Positions 13,519-21,851 of a stretch of DNA of 33,724 nt are shown piece by piece; position 1 is the first letter of the stretch; every line of letters starts with the position of its first letter. The position numbers were made by a program, and so were the translations under genes. The notes under the pieces are model-generated. The model was not told where the DNA came from. It searched no databases and was given only the letters and a program-made list of their open reading frames with translations. Source of the stretch: Clostridiales bacterium (GTDB lineage Bacteria > Bacillota > Clostridia > Christensenellales > Aristaeellaceae); NCBI GenBank assembly GCA_015056245.1, contig SVGQ01000021.1, forward strand, positions 1 to 33,724, written 5' to 3'.

Positions 13519-16500
13519 ATGAACCGGTTTGAAGATGTTGTCAGGCGGATGGATATTTCGACCATTTCAGGGGACTTCGTCAGCCCGTATACCTTTCAGG
13601 AACGGGATTTCTTCGTGTGCGAATATGCCTTGGCAGATGGCAAACGCCTCTACTCACAGGGCGGTCTGGCATCTGCTTTTGGTCTGGAGATTCCCCAGCA
13701 GCTGGATGCGTTGGCACAAGCCAGTAAGGAATGGCCGATTACAGCGGAATACCAGCAGGCTACGGAAGTGTTCTTCAGCAATCTGAGAGAGCAGGCAGTC
13801 CAGATGAATGGCGCGCCCTCCCTGTTTGAAATGCGGATGTCTGCGGATGGTATGGAAAGCTGGATCTGCCTGAGCAGCGCGGCAGCCTTCCGGGATGGGG
13901 AGCGCACCTTGCAGCTGCGCCTGATGCGGGTGGATAATGAGAAGCGGGAACTGGCCCGGCTGGTGGACCGTTCCGAGACCGACCCCCTGACCCATGCCCT
14001 GAACCGAAACGGCCTCATCCATGCCATGGGAGAGCTGGCAGCCAATGGTCAGACCTATGCCTTTTTGATGCTTGATATCGACGGTTTCAAGCGTTTTAAT
14101 GATACCTATGGTCATCTGGCGGGGGACGCCTTGCTGACCCGGATCTCCGATCAGCTGGCGGCAGGTCTGCAGCCGGAGGATCTGATTGCCCGTATAGGCG
14201 GCGATGAATTTATCATCTGTCTGTACAACGCGGAGGAAAACCAGTCCATCCAGCGCACGGTGCGCCATGTGCACAAAGCGGTGCTGGAGGATTCCCCTGA
14301 GGGCTTGCAGCTCAGCGTCAGCATGGGCGTTGCCCTCAGCCCCAAGGATGGCACCACCTTTGAGGAACTGTACCACAAAGCGGATATTGCCATGTACTGC
14401 GCCAAGCGCAGAGGCGGCGACAGTTATCTGTTCTATGAGGCCGATATGGTCATGCCTGATCCGGACGAGGTGGAAAGCCGTCCGGAGATCTGCCAGCAGC
14501 ATATGCTGATCCGTTATTGCCCGGAAACCGATACGTTCCAGTACCCGCCGGAGCTGCGGGATGTGTTCCAGGTCAGCTTTGAGGGACGCAGCCTGTGGGA
14601 TGTACTGGCACAGGAGCACATTGCCCGCAGCGATACCATCCAGCGGCTTCAGGCCGATTTTCAGCGCATGTGCAGCTGTGCCGGAGTGGACTTCTCCGAG
14701 TATCTTTTGAAAAACGCCACGGGTATGTGGCGTTGGTTCAGGATCGGCTTCATTTCTGCCGGGGCGGGCAAGGAACTGTCCATCACCCTGACGGATGTGA
14801 ACGACGAACTGCATAGCGCGCGCCAGATGCGGCATCTGTCCGAGTTTGACGAACTGACCGGCCTGCTCAGCCACAGCGCCTTTGTGCAGCATGCGGAAAA
14901 AATCCTCAGCGCAGACCCGCAGGGACAGCAAAACGGCGAATATGCTGTAGTTTATTTCGATATTTTGCGGTTTAAAGCCATCAATGACCGTTTTGGTGTC
15001 AGCGAGGGAGACCGCTTGCTCACCTATATCGCCAATGGACTTGCCTCCCATATTACCCAAGGGGAAGCAGCCTGTCGTTTGGCAGCGGATCAGTTTGCCC
15101 TGCTGCTTCACCGCAGTGGAGAGAAATTGCAATCCTTCGTGACCAACTACCTCAAAGCGGTGGAAAGCTACGACCTGAGCTTTGAGATCGTCAGCAATGT
15201 GGGTATCTATACCGTCACTGAGCTGGGTTTGTCCGTGGATGCCATGCTGGATCGCGCCATTCTGGCTCAGTCCACCATCAAGGGCAGCTATGTGACCAAG
15301 TACAATTACTACTCCGAAGAATTGCGCAGCGCCATGCTTGGTGAGCAGGAAATCGTGGGTATGATGAACGCTGCTTTGGCAGAGCGTCAGTTTGTGGTGT
15401 ACTATCAGCCCCAGTACGATCATTCCACCGGCGAGCTCATCGGCGCGGAGGCTTTGGTGCGCTGGCTCCATCCCGAGCATGGCCTGATTTCTCCCGGCGT
15501 GTTCATTCCCATCTTCGAGAAAAACGGCTTCATCACCCGGCTGGACTTCTTTGTATTCGATCAGGTGTGCCGCTTCCAGCGCATGTGTCTGGATCAGGGC
15601 CGCAAAACCGTGCCCATCTCCGTCAACCTGACCCGCTACGATATTTACCAGCGGGACTTCATCGACCAGCTGGAGGCCATTCGCCAGCGGCACAATGTGC
15701 CGGTGGAACTGACCTGCATCGAGATCACCGAAACCGCTGTGGTGGGAGATAACCTGCACGCTTCCAAGATTATCGAGCAGCTGCACCAGAAGGGCTATGT
15801 CATCGAAATGGATGACTTTGGCAGCGGCTATTCCTCCCTGAACGTGCTCAAGGATATCGATCTGGATATCCTCAAGCTGGATATGCGCTTCCTGACCACC
15901 GCCATGGCGACCAATCGCAGCGGCACCATTCTCAGCTCCATCGTACGCATGGCGAAGTGGCTCAGCCTGCCGGTGATTGCCGAGGGCGTGGAAAGCATGC
16001 AGCAGGCCGATTACCTCAAGAGCATCGGCTGCAACTACATTCAGGGCTTCCTCTACGCCCGTCCCATGCCGGAGGGGGATTTTACCACCCTGCTGAACCG
16101 TTCCACTGTGGGCGAGACCCGTCCCTCCATGCGCCTGATCGAAACCCTCAGCGCGGATGATTTCTGGAATCCGGAGTCTCAGGAAACGCTGATTTTCAGT
16201 AACTATGTGGGGGGCGCCTCCATCTTCGACTATCACGGAGGACGGGTGGAGGTACTGCGGGTGAATCCCAAGTACCTGCACGAGATTGAGAACTGCATCA
16301 ACGAGCAGGAACTGATGGCCCGGGATGCCCTCACCCTCTTTGACGATGCCAACCGCCAGCTGTATATTGATATGCTGGAGCGGGCCATCAACTCCGGCGA
16401 GGAGGAAGAGTGTGAAACCTGGCGCACCTACACCGGCTGCCCCTGTGAGCGCATCTGTGTGCGCAGCTCCGTGCGGGTGATCGGTCGCAGCAAGGATAAC

Positions 16501-16911
16501 TACCTCTTCTATGAGCTGATCCGCAATATCACCCGGGAGAAGGAAGCTCTGGCTGAGGTCGCTCATCGGGAGACCCTGTTCCGGGCTGCCAGCGAACAGG
16601 TGAATATCTACTACTGGGAATATGATGTGGCTACCCGGGAGATGCGTCCCTGCTTCCGCTGCAAGCGGGATCTGGGCCTGCCGGAACTGGTGACCAACTA
16701 TCCGGAACCCGCCATCGAGATGGGCATCTTCCCGCAGGATGTGGCGGACCAGTACCGGGAAATGCACCGCCAGATCGAGGCCGGTGCCAAGGAACTGGAA
16801 GCCATTCTGCCCCTGACTGCAGCCCGGGTCATGTTCCGGGTAAGGTACACCACAGAGTTTGATAAGGACGGCAAGCCGGTGAAAGCTTATGGCTCGGCTG
16901 TGCCGGTGTAG
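13519..16911 (+). CDS. Large cyclic-di-GMP enzyme: GGDEF + degenerate GGDEF + EAL with PAS-like flanks
   Basis: 1130 aa from ATG 13519, preferred over ATG 13504 because 'atgagga' gives a ribosome site. Order: an N-terminal sensor-like region (1-145); an active-looking GGDEF cyclase with 'RIGGDEF' at 225-231 and 'DIDGFKRFNDTYGH'; a PAS-like linker; a second GGDEF whose signature is 'AADQF' (522-526), so probably catalytically dead; an intact EAL phosphodiesterase with 'EALVRW' from 644, 'SVNLT', 'EITET', 'DDFGSGYSS' from 765 and 'EGVES'; and a C-terminal PAS-like region (from about 890). The product could both make and break c-di-GMP, the second messenger controlling motility and adhesion, with the dead domain acting as a GTP-sensing regulator (inference). 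No transmembrane segment is evident. Monocistronic. Confidence 0.93.
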   Translation: MNRFEDVVRRMDISTISGDFVSPYTFQERDFFVCEYALADGKRLYSQGGLASAFGLEIPQQLDALAQASKEWPITAEYQQATEVFFSNLREQAVQMNGAPSLFEMRMSADGMESWICLSSAAAFRDGERTLQLRLMRVDNEKRELARLVDRSETDPLTHALNRNGLIHAMGELAANGQTYAFLMLDIDGFKRFNDTYGHLAGDALLTRISDQLAAGLQPEDLIARIGGDEFIICLYNAEENQSIQRTVRHVHKAVLEDSPEGLQLSVSMGVALSPKDGTTFEELYHKADIAMYCAKRRGGDSYLFYEADMVMPDPDEVESRPEICQQHMLIRYCPETDTFQYPPELRDVFQVSFEGRSLWDVLAQEHIARSDTIQRLQADFQRMCSCAGVDFSEYLLKNATGMWRWFRIGFISAGAGKELSITLTDVNDELHSARQMRHLSEFDELTGLLSHSAFVQHAEKILSADPQGQQNGEYAVVYFDILRFKAINDRFGVSEGDRLLTYIANGLASHITQGEAACRLAADQFALLLHRSGEKLQSFVTNYLKAVESYDLSFEIVSNVGIYTVTELGLSVDAMLDRAILAQSTIKGSYVTKYNYYSEELRSAMLGEQEIVGMMNAALAERQFVVYYQPQYDHSTGELIGAEALVRWLHPEHGLISPGVFIPIFEKNGFITRLDFFVFDQVCRFQRMCLDQGRKTVPISVNLTRYDIYQRDFIDQLEAIRQRHNVPVELTCIEITETAVVGDNLHASKIIEQLHQKGYVIEMDDFGSGYSSLNVLKDIDLDILKLDMRFLTTAMATNRSGTILSSIVRMAKWLSLPVIAEGVESMQQADYLKSIGCNYIQGFLYARPMPEGDFTTLLNRSTVGETRPSMRLIETLSADDFWNPESQETLIFSNYVGGASIFDYHGGRVEVLRVNPKYLHEIENCINEQELMARDALTLFDDANRQLYIDMLERAINSGEEEECETWRTYTGCPCERICVRSSVRVIGRSKDNYLFYELIRNITREKEALAEVAHRETLFRAASEQVNIYYWEYDVATREMRPCFRCKRDLGLPELVTNYPEPAIEMGIFPQDVADQYREMHRQIEAGAKELEAILPLTAARVMFRVRYTTEFDKDGKPVKAYGSAVPV

Positions 16912-17118
16912 TTCTTCAGGAATGGGAATAATCGGTTTGCAGGCTCAGCCCACATCCGGCAGGGGAGACAGAGGGAAGTGTGCGCCTGGTGGGCATTTGC
17001 GCAAAGCAGAAAAAGCCCCGCACTCGCGGGCCGAAATGAGCGCGGGCTACGGCAGTAGCCTGTTCAGCAATTGAGGTTGCAGAAATCATCCCCTGCCCCG
17101 CACTTTTTCAACAATCTA

Positions 17119-17156
17119 ACAGGGACTGTTGCAGATTGAGCAACAGTCCCTGTTTT
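17119..17156 (+). terminator. Strong hairpin between convergent genes
   Basis: A 14-bp perfect stem ('acagggactgttgc'/'gcaacagtccctgt') with a 7-nt loop, then TTTT on the plus strand. It probably ends the GGDEF-EAL transcript, and its reverse face could also slow the minus-strand RNA-repair operon, which ends 9 bp away. The remaining spacer 16912-17118 holds only a minor GC-rich repeat ('gccccgcactcgcgggc'). Confidence 0.8.
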
Positions 17157-17164
17157 CATGTTTA

Positions 17165-18337
17165 CTACACACAAAGATATTCCACCTGCCGCGCTTCGTA
17201 TCCCTCCGGCGGGCTCAGTTTGTCCAGCATGCGCCCAATGGCGGCTTCCGACACTACGGCGGTACGGCTCTGGTTGCGGCGCAACTGTTCCTGCCACGGG
17301 GTTTCCAGATACACGATGCGCACCGATGCGCCGTAGCTTTCAAACAACTTTACCAGTCCCGCCCGGATGGAGAAGGTCAGGTTGGTGGCATTGTAGACAA
17401 AGGGTTGGTGGGCCCGCAGATATTCCCGGCAGCGTTCCTGTCCGGCTTGTACCACCGGGCCTTGCGGTTCGGTGGGGGAAATGTGCATCTCGTGGCGCAG
17501 CTCATCCAGACTGACCATGGGCATTTGGGGGCAGTTCTGGCTGATCCATGTATCCTTGCCGGTGCCAGGCAGGCCGCACAGCAGGATCACCTCGCCCCAC
17601 GTGTTATCGAAAAGCGCTTGCTCGGGCCAGATGTTGCGCCCGGAAAGATACGCCCGTGCAGTATGGAGCGTGGCAAAGGGGCGGGGGCTGCGGAGGCAGT
17701 CCAGTTCTTCGGCAGCCAAGGCGCACAGTTCCACTTTTTCCACCCCTTGGGCGGTATCATCCGCAAGGCGGCCCAAGGTATCGGCTTTGGCAAGGGCACA
17801 CAGCCGTTGCAGGGTGAAATCCGGCAGGAACAAGCCGTTGCTTGCCATTTTGCTCAGCCGAAGCTCCGGGTCGTCTCCTTCCAGCACCCGGGTAGGGATC
17901 ATGTGGTAGCGCACCAGCCAGCAGATGGTTTCTCGCAGTTGCTGGGCTTCCGGGGTACCGCACAGGCCGCAGTCCACCCACAGATACCGGCGGGCCATTC
18001 GCGCTCCGGTCACCGCGTGATAGGGAGAAGTCCAGTTGCCATCATCCATTACCGTGCAGGGAATCTTGCCGATGTCATGCAAAAGCGCCGCCAGAAACAA
18101 AAGTTGCTGGTGCCGGGAGCTTTCAGCGTGGTATTCCGGCAGCTGAACCAGCTGTTCGCAAACCATGCGGGTGTGGCTCCACACATCGCCTTCTCCATGC
18201 CAGCTGGGATTTTGCTGGGTTTCTGCCATCTTGCGGGCAAAGGTGCCATAGCCGGTGGCGGTGATGGCTTCCCAACGGATGGGTTCCTCCGGTGAAACGG
18301 GCAGGGCTGCCAGCAGAGCATTCCATTCAGCGGTCAT
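17165..18337 (-). CDS. HD-domain 2',3'-phosphoesterase fused to 5'-OH polynucleotide kinase (HD-Pnk-like RNA end-healing enzyme)
   Basis: 390 aa. The N-terminal HD domain has H55 ('SHTRM'), H87-D88 ('LLHDIGK'), further His at 107 and 145, and D186 ('LAKAD'), a complete metal set. The C-terminal P-loop kinase has 'GLPGTGKD' (255-262), 'SLDELR' (D278 and R281, like the catalytic Asp and 3'-phosphate Arg of T4 Pnkp), 'NATN' (317-320) and a lid with 'RRNQSR'. This arrangement matches the HD-Pnk family described from Runella: it heals broken ends by removing 2',3'-cyclic or 3'-phosphates and phosphorylating 5'-OH. The ATG overlaps the ligase stop by 11 nt and uses 'aaggagg' inside the ligase gene, so the two are coupled. 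Last gene of the operon. Confidence 0.88.
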   Translation of the reverse strand: MTAEWNALLAALPVSPEEPIRWEAITATGYGTFARKMAETQQNPSWHGEGDVWSHTRMVCEQLVQLPEYHAESSRHQQLLFLAALLHDIGKIPCTVMDDGNWTSPYHAVTGARMARRYLWVDCGLCGTPEAQQLRETICWLVRYHMIPTRVLEGDDPELRLSKMASNGLFLPDFTLQRLCALAKADTLGRLADDTAQGVEKVELCALAAEELDCLRSPRPFATLHTARAYLSGRNIWPEQALFDNTWGEVILLCGLPGTGKDTWISQNCPQMPMVSLDELRHEMHISPTEPQGPVVQAGQERCREYLRAHQPFVYNATNLTFSIRAGLVKLFESYGASVRIVYLETPWQEQLRRNQSRTAVVSEAAIGRMLDKLSPPEGYEARQVEYLCV

Positions 18338-19154
18338 GAGGTTCCTCCTTGGGCAATTGGGGCAGGTACAGATCGCCGATGGGGCGGCACAGCTGATTGG
18401 GAATGATAGGCCGCTCCAGCCAGTGGCTCTGGGACTGTTCCACGGTTTGCAGGAAACTGCTGCGCACGAACTTGACCCGGCGGGTCACCTGCCCATCCTC
18501 TTCCACCTTCAGGTAAAGGCCTTCCATGGTACGGGCGGCGTCGGTTTCCCGTAGGGAACGCTCCACATCCTGGCCTTCTTTTTCGGTGGCGGCCCGCAGG
18601 TTGTCCAGATGGTTCTCCGTAATGTAGCAGGAGTCGCCCAGATAGCTCAGCACATCAGCGGCTTTGTGGAAGCAGCCCCGGGCCAATACCGGCACGGAGC
18701 AGACTGGCAGATCTTTGAGCATCTGGTGACGCCGGTCGGTGGAGAGAAACTGACCGCTTTCCCGGTCCAGAATATCAAACTCCATAAAGTAGTGGGGGAG
18801 CGCATCATAGAAGATGCTGTGCTTGGCGTACATCCATTCGCCGTACATCACGTAGCGGCAGCCCAGCACCTGCCAGAACGCCTCCCGGTGGATGCCTGCC
18901 CACTGCTTGAACAGCTGGTAGTGCTTCTCCCGGTAGCCGCCGGTCAGGTAATGTCCCCGGCTCTGGAGCAGCAGTTGCCCAGCAGGATCAAAGGATAGGG
19001 CAGAGTTGGCCCCATCGATTTTTTCTTCGATCACCAACGGCAGATCGGCGATCTCCGCAAAGGGAATCTGGGAGAGATCCTCATCGCCGGGCTGCAGGCG
19101 GGAGCCTTCGATGTGGGGCGTACGGGGGTATTTGATGATCCGATAGTCGTCCAT
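18327..19154 (-). CDS. ATP-dependent RNA ligase (nucleotidyltransferase superfamily)
   Basis: 275 aa from ATG 19154, chosen because 'agaaaggattcccct' lies in front; an in-frame ATG at 19178 would lie inside the methyltransferase gene. Motif I is 'EEKIDGAN' with the AMP-accepting Lys45; motif Ia is 'SRG' (65-67); motif III is 'YGEWMYAKHSI'; motif IIIa is 'FMEFDILDR'; motif IV is 'EGLYLK' (211-216); motif V is 'VKFVR' (227-231). This is the classical ligase set, and the compact size fits the RNA ligase branch (Pfam RNA_ligase) more than NAD- or ATP-dependent DNA ligases. It would seal 3'-OH/5'-PO4 RNA ends prepared by the adjacent HD-kinase. Which RNA it repairs is not known; tRNA cut by ribotoxins is a reasonable guess. 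Confidence 0.9.
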   Translation of the reverse strand: MDDYRIIKYPRTPHIEGSRLQPGDEDLSQIPFAEIADLPLVIEEKIDGANSALSFDPAGQLLLQSRGHYLTGGYREKHYQLFKQWAGIHREAFWQVLGCRYVMYGEWMYAKHSIFYDALPHYFMEFDILDRESGQFLSTDRRHQMLKDLPVCSVPVLARGCFHKAADVLSYLGDSCYITENHLDNLRAATEKEGQDVERSLRETDAARTMEGLYLKVEEDGQVTRRVKFVRSSFLQTVEQSQSHWLERPIIPNQLCRPIGDLYLPQLPKEEPHDR

Positions 19155-19168
19155 AGGGGAATCCTTTC

Positions 19169-19864
19169 TTATTTCCATGCCATCATCAGCAGATGATTGG
19201 GCACGCCGTCAAAATGCAGGTTGGTGCAGTCTGCCTTGGCAAACAGGTCGGTCAGGATGGGTTTGGTCAGCAGATGGATGTGCTCCGGGTTGTCATCGGG
19301 CTTGGAGGGCACGCTGAGGATGATGCAGCGCCGGGCCAGCCGTACCGCTGCGCGGATGGCTTCCTCCACGTTGGGGATGTGCTCCAGTACCTCCAATAGG
19401 GTGACCACATCGAAGGTATCATCAGGCATCTCCCATGTGGTGATGTCCTGCTGCAAGGCTGTCAGGTGGGGATAGCCGCCCCGCTGTACATCGTTTAGCA
19501 GCTCCACCCGGTGGGCCAGCAGATCCAGCGAGGTAACGGGCACGCCGGGAAAGGCTTTCAGAAAGGGGAAGAGAAAGACGCCCCGCCCGCTGCCTACATC
19601 CAAAAGGGATTCCGGCTGCACACCGCTGAGCAGCCCCAGCACCCGCTTCACCCGGGGCAGGTCGTGGTGATCCTTGAAGCGGTAGAGCTTCATTTCAGCT
19701 TTGCGCCCGGCAGCAAGGATGGTCTGCTTTTCTTCTTCTGTCAGCTCTGCCAGTGGTTTGGAGGTCAGCTCTGCTGACAGCGCGGGCATGCCGGTGCGCA
19801 GGGATACGCCCCGCACCCACGCGCAAGCCAAAGGTGTGTCAAAACGGTCATTCGTGTCGTACAT
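19169..19864 (-). CDS. SAM-dependent methyltransferase with a Hen1-like ExxEH...H signature
   Basis: 231-aa class I (Rossmann) methyltransferase. SAM-binding motif I is 'LLDVGSGRG' (87-95), with Asp114 ('SLDLL') and Asp140 ('LQQDI'). A metal-type pattern is visible: E158, E161 and H162 in 'LLEVLEHIP', then H195 and H197 in 'PEHIHLL'. Hen1-type enzymes use such Glu/Glu/His/His residues to 2'-O-methylate the terminal RNA nucleotide, and bacterial Hen1 works with Pnkp before sealing. However, 'LEVLEH' is also common in small-molecule methyltransferases, so the Hen1 role is a hypothesis based on context. It starts at 19864, overlapping the MATE stop by 17 nt, and ends 14 bp before the ligase. Residues 1-75 are a helical extension ('LAELTEEEKQTILAAGR'). 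Confidence 0.82.
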   Translation of the reverse strand: MYDTNDRFDTPLACAWVRGVSLRTGMPALSAELTSKPLAELTEEEKQTILAAGRKAEMKLYRFKDHHDLPRVKRVLGLLSGVQPESLLDVGSGRGVFLFPFLKAFPGVPVTSLDLLAHRVELLNDVQRGGYPHLTALQQDITTWEMPDDTFDVVTLLEVLEHIPNVEEAIRAAVRLARRCIILSVPSKPDDNPEHIHLLTKPILTDLFAKADCTNLHFDGVPNHLLMMAWK

Positions 19865-21239
19865 CGTCCGTCTCCTTTTCGGGAAGCATCCTTCCCTTTT
19901 TCCAGTGACCGGTCAGGTAGAATACCAGCCCGATCCAGAACGGGGTGAAACCAGCCAGCGCATCGCCCAGCCAGAATCCGAAATGTTTCATGTTCAGTAC
20001 CAAGCCAAACAGCACCGACAGGCCGATGCGCAGCACAATGCCGTCCAGAATGGCAGTGACAAAGTTGATGCGGTGATTGCCGCTGCCGTTGATGAGGGCG
20101 TTCATGATAGCCCGGAGCGCGCTTCCGATGAACAGCAGCACCGCAATGGGAATATAGCGGGGAACCAGCTCCATTACCGCCGGATCGGTGGTGAAGATGC
20201 TGAAAATAGCCTGAGGGAAGAGAATGATCAGCCCGGAGAACACCGCCGCTACCGACAGGTTGATCACTGCCAGCGCCCGCAGAGTCTTGTTGACCCGGTG
20301 GAAATCGCCTGCCGCCAGATTCTGACCCACCACGGTGGAACCGGAGGTATTCATGGCGTTGGAAACCAGAATGCTCACATTGCCCACTTTGTTGGCGATA
20401 CCCGCAAAGGCGGAAACCACGATGCCGTAGGAGTTGATCCACGAATTGACGAACAGTTTGGAGATCTGCACCGAAGCGCTTTTGATCGCCATGGGGAAGC
20501 CCAGTTTCAGAAGGTCGCTGAGCATTTCCCGGTTCCAGCGCAGGAAACTGGCAGGGCGCACATTCAGTTGAAACTGCTCCTTGTGGCGCAACAGGAAGAT
20601 GGAACAGGCGATGAAACTGACCGCCTGACTCAGTACCGTGGCAATGGCTGCGCCGGCAGGGCCCATCTCAAACACCATCACAAACAGGATGTCCAATATC
20701 AGATTCAGTACTGCCGCAATACTGATGAAAATAAAGGGATGCTTGGAGTCGCCCATGCCGCGCAGGATGGCGCTGACGATGTTGTAGCCGTAAATGAACA
20801 CCAAACCCGCCATACATACCGCGGAGTATTCCAGCGCGCCCTGATAGGCTTCCGCAGGCGTGTGCATGAGCCTGAGCAGGGTGTGGCGCATCAGGAAACT
20901 GACGCCGCTGACCACCAGCGCTGCTGCCAGCAGGAAACCCGTCATGGTGCCCACGAAAGTACCGATATCCTTTTGCCGCCGTGCGCCGATCAGCCGGGCG
21001 ATGATCACCTGTCCTGCGCCGGAAAAACCGATGGCGAGGAAGGTAAGCAGACCGCTCACATCGCCGCCGACAGCCACGGCGGACAGGGCATTCTTGCCCA
21101 GATGGTTGCCGATTACGATCATATCCACCATGTTGTAGACGATCTGCAACAGGTTGGATAAAAACAGCGGCAGAGAGAAAATGATCAGTTCCTTGGCGAT
21201 GGGGCCTTTGGTAAAATCCTTGATTTGCGAAGTTTGCAT
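19848..21239 (-). CDS. MATE-family efflux transporter
   Basis: 463-aa multi-drug and toxic-compound extrusion (MATE) transporter, the length typical of the family. Twelve hydrophobic segments are visible. Conserved features include 'LSLPLFLSNLLQIVYNMVD' near the N-terminus, 'GFSGAGQVIIAR' and 'ILRGMGDSKHPF' in the first half, and 'NAMNTSGSTVVGQNLAAGD' at the start of the second pseudo-repeat. It would export small organic compounds using a Na+ or H+ gradient. It is the first gene of the four-gene minus-strand operon, sharing 17 nt with the methyltransferase, which is unusual for RNA repair. The ribosome site is 'agaggtcacacatccc'. Substrate unknown. Confidence 0.88.
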   Translation of the reverse strand: MQTSQIKDFTKGPIAKELIIFSLPLFLSNLLQIVYNMVDMIVIGNHLGKNALSAVAVGGDVSGLLTFLAIGFSGAGQVIIARLIGARRQKDIGTFVGTMTGFLLAAALVVSGVSFLMRHTLLRLMHTPAEAYQGALEYSAVCMAGLVFIYGYNIVSAILRGMGDSKHPFIFISIAAVLNLILDILFVMVFEMGPAGAAIATVLSQAVSFIACSIFLLRHKEQFQLNVRPASFLRWNREMLSDLLKLGFPMAIKSASVQISKLFVNSWINSYGIVVSAFAGIANKVGNVSILVSNAMNTSGSTVVGQNLAAGDFHRVNKTLRALAVINLSVAAVFSGLIILFPQAIFSIFTTDPAVMELVPRYIPIAVLLFIGSALRAIMNALINGSGNHRINFVTAILDGIVLRIGLSVLFGLVLNMKHFGFWLGDALAGFTPFWIGLVFYLTGHWKKGRMLPEKETDDVRHE

Positions 21240-21274
21240 GGGATGTGTGACCTCTTTTGTTTGATACGCTCCCT

Positions 21275-21319
21275 ATTGTAGCACGATACAAAAAGCCTGC
21301 GCAAGAGGATGCGCAGGCT
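21275..21319 (-). promoter_or_regulatory. Promoter of the MATE/RNA-repair operon with overlapping hairpin
   Basis: On the minus strand TTGCGC (21304-21299), 18-nt spacer and TACAAT (21280-21275). The -35 lies inside a perfect 10-bp hairpin ('agcctgcgca'/'tgcgcaggct', 21294-21319) which on the minus strand ends in TTTTT. The hairpin can act as a terminator for upstream read-through, insulating the operon. Confidence 0.6.
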
Positions 21320-21527
21320 GTATCCAATCGTTGGATATAGAAGAAGACCGCAATAAAAACTTTATAGCTACACATTTTCGCTTCTGGTTGAATAAGTAGG
21401 AAGAGAACTTTTGAATATACGTTATCGCGATTAAAGATAGATACATTTAGTAAGTTGAAATAGCATTTCACAAAGCGCAATCAAGACGTGTAAATATTCA
21501 GTTTTCAATGTAACAAAGGAGTGATAT

Positions 21528-21602
21528 ATGTGGTACTGTTGTAAGCACATTCAGAACAGGCGTACACAGAGTCTGGAGTTAAAGTGTGCTATGTGTATGT
21601 GA
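21528..21602 (+). CDS. Possible 24-aa Cys-rich small protein
   Basis: Reads 'MWYCCKHIQNRR' then 'LKCAMCM', with four Cys and one His, after a good ribosome site ('aaaggagtgatat'). It could be a small metal-binding peptide, a remnant of a longer zinc-ribbon gene, or chance. There is no promoter I can defend, and it lies in AT-rich DNA. The surrounding stretches 21320-21527 and 21603-21851 show no other gene, repeat or RNA. Confidence 0.25.
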   Translation: MWYCCKHIQNRRTQSLELKCAMCM

Positions 21603-21851
21603 AATGAAGCACTTGCTCTTGTGGAATGATGTTTATCAGTAATTTTTTGTTTAGAACTTCGTGGATAGCGTCGATGGCTTAATCATTCCAATAAATTGAT
21701 AAAAATGAACTTTTTGCATGTATCATATATAGCACATTGGGCTGTAATAAGGCTTTTTTGACTTGTCGTATTGCTGAATTGATGAAGTATATTCAAAACG
21801 ACGGAGAATAAATGCCTACATCAAGGAATCAATATTTTTTTCAGTGTTGAA

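Noticed and set aside
13654-16767. 1037-codon minus-strand frame over the GGDEF-EAL gene
   Set aside because: Antisense to conserved GGDEF and EAL motifs; it has the His/Leu/Gln/Gly-rich composition expected of reverse-strand shadows.
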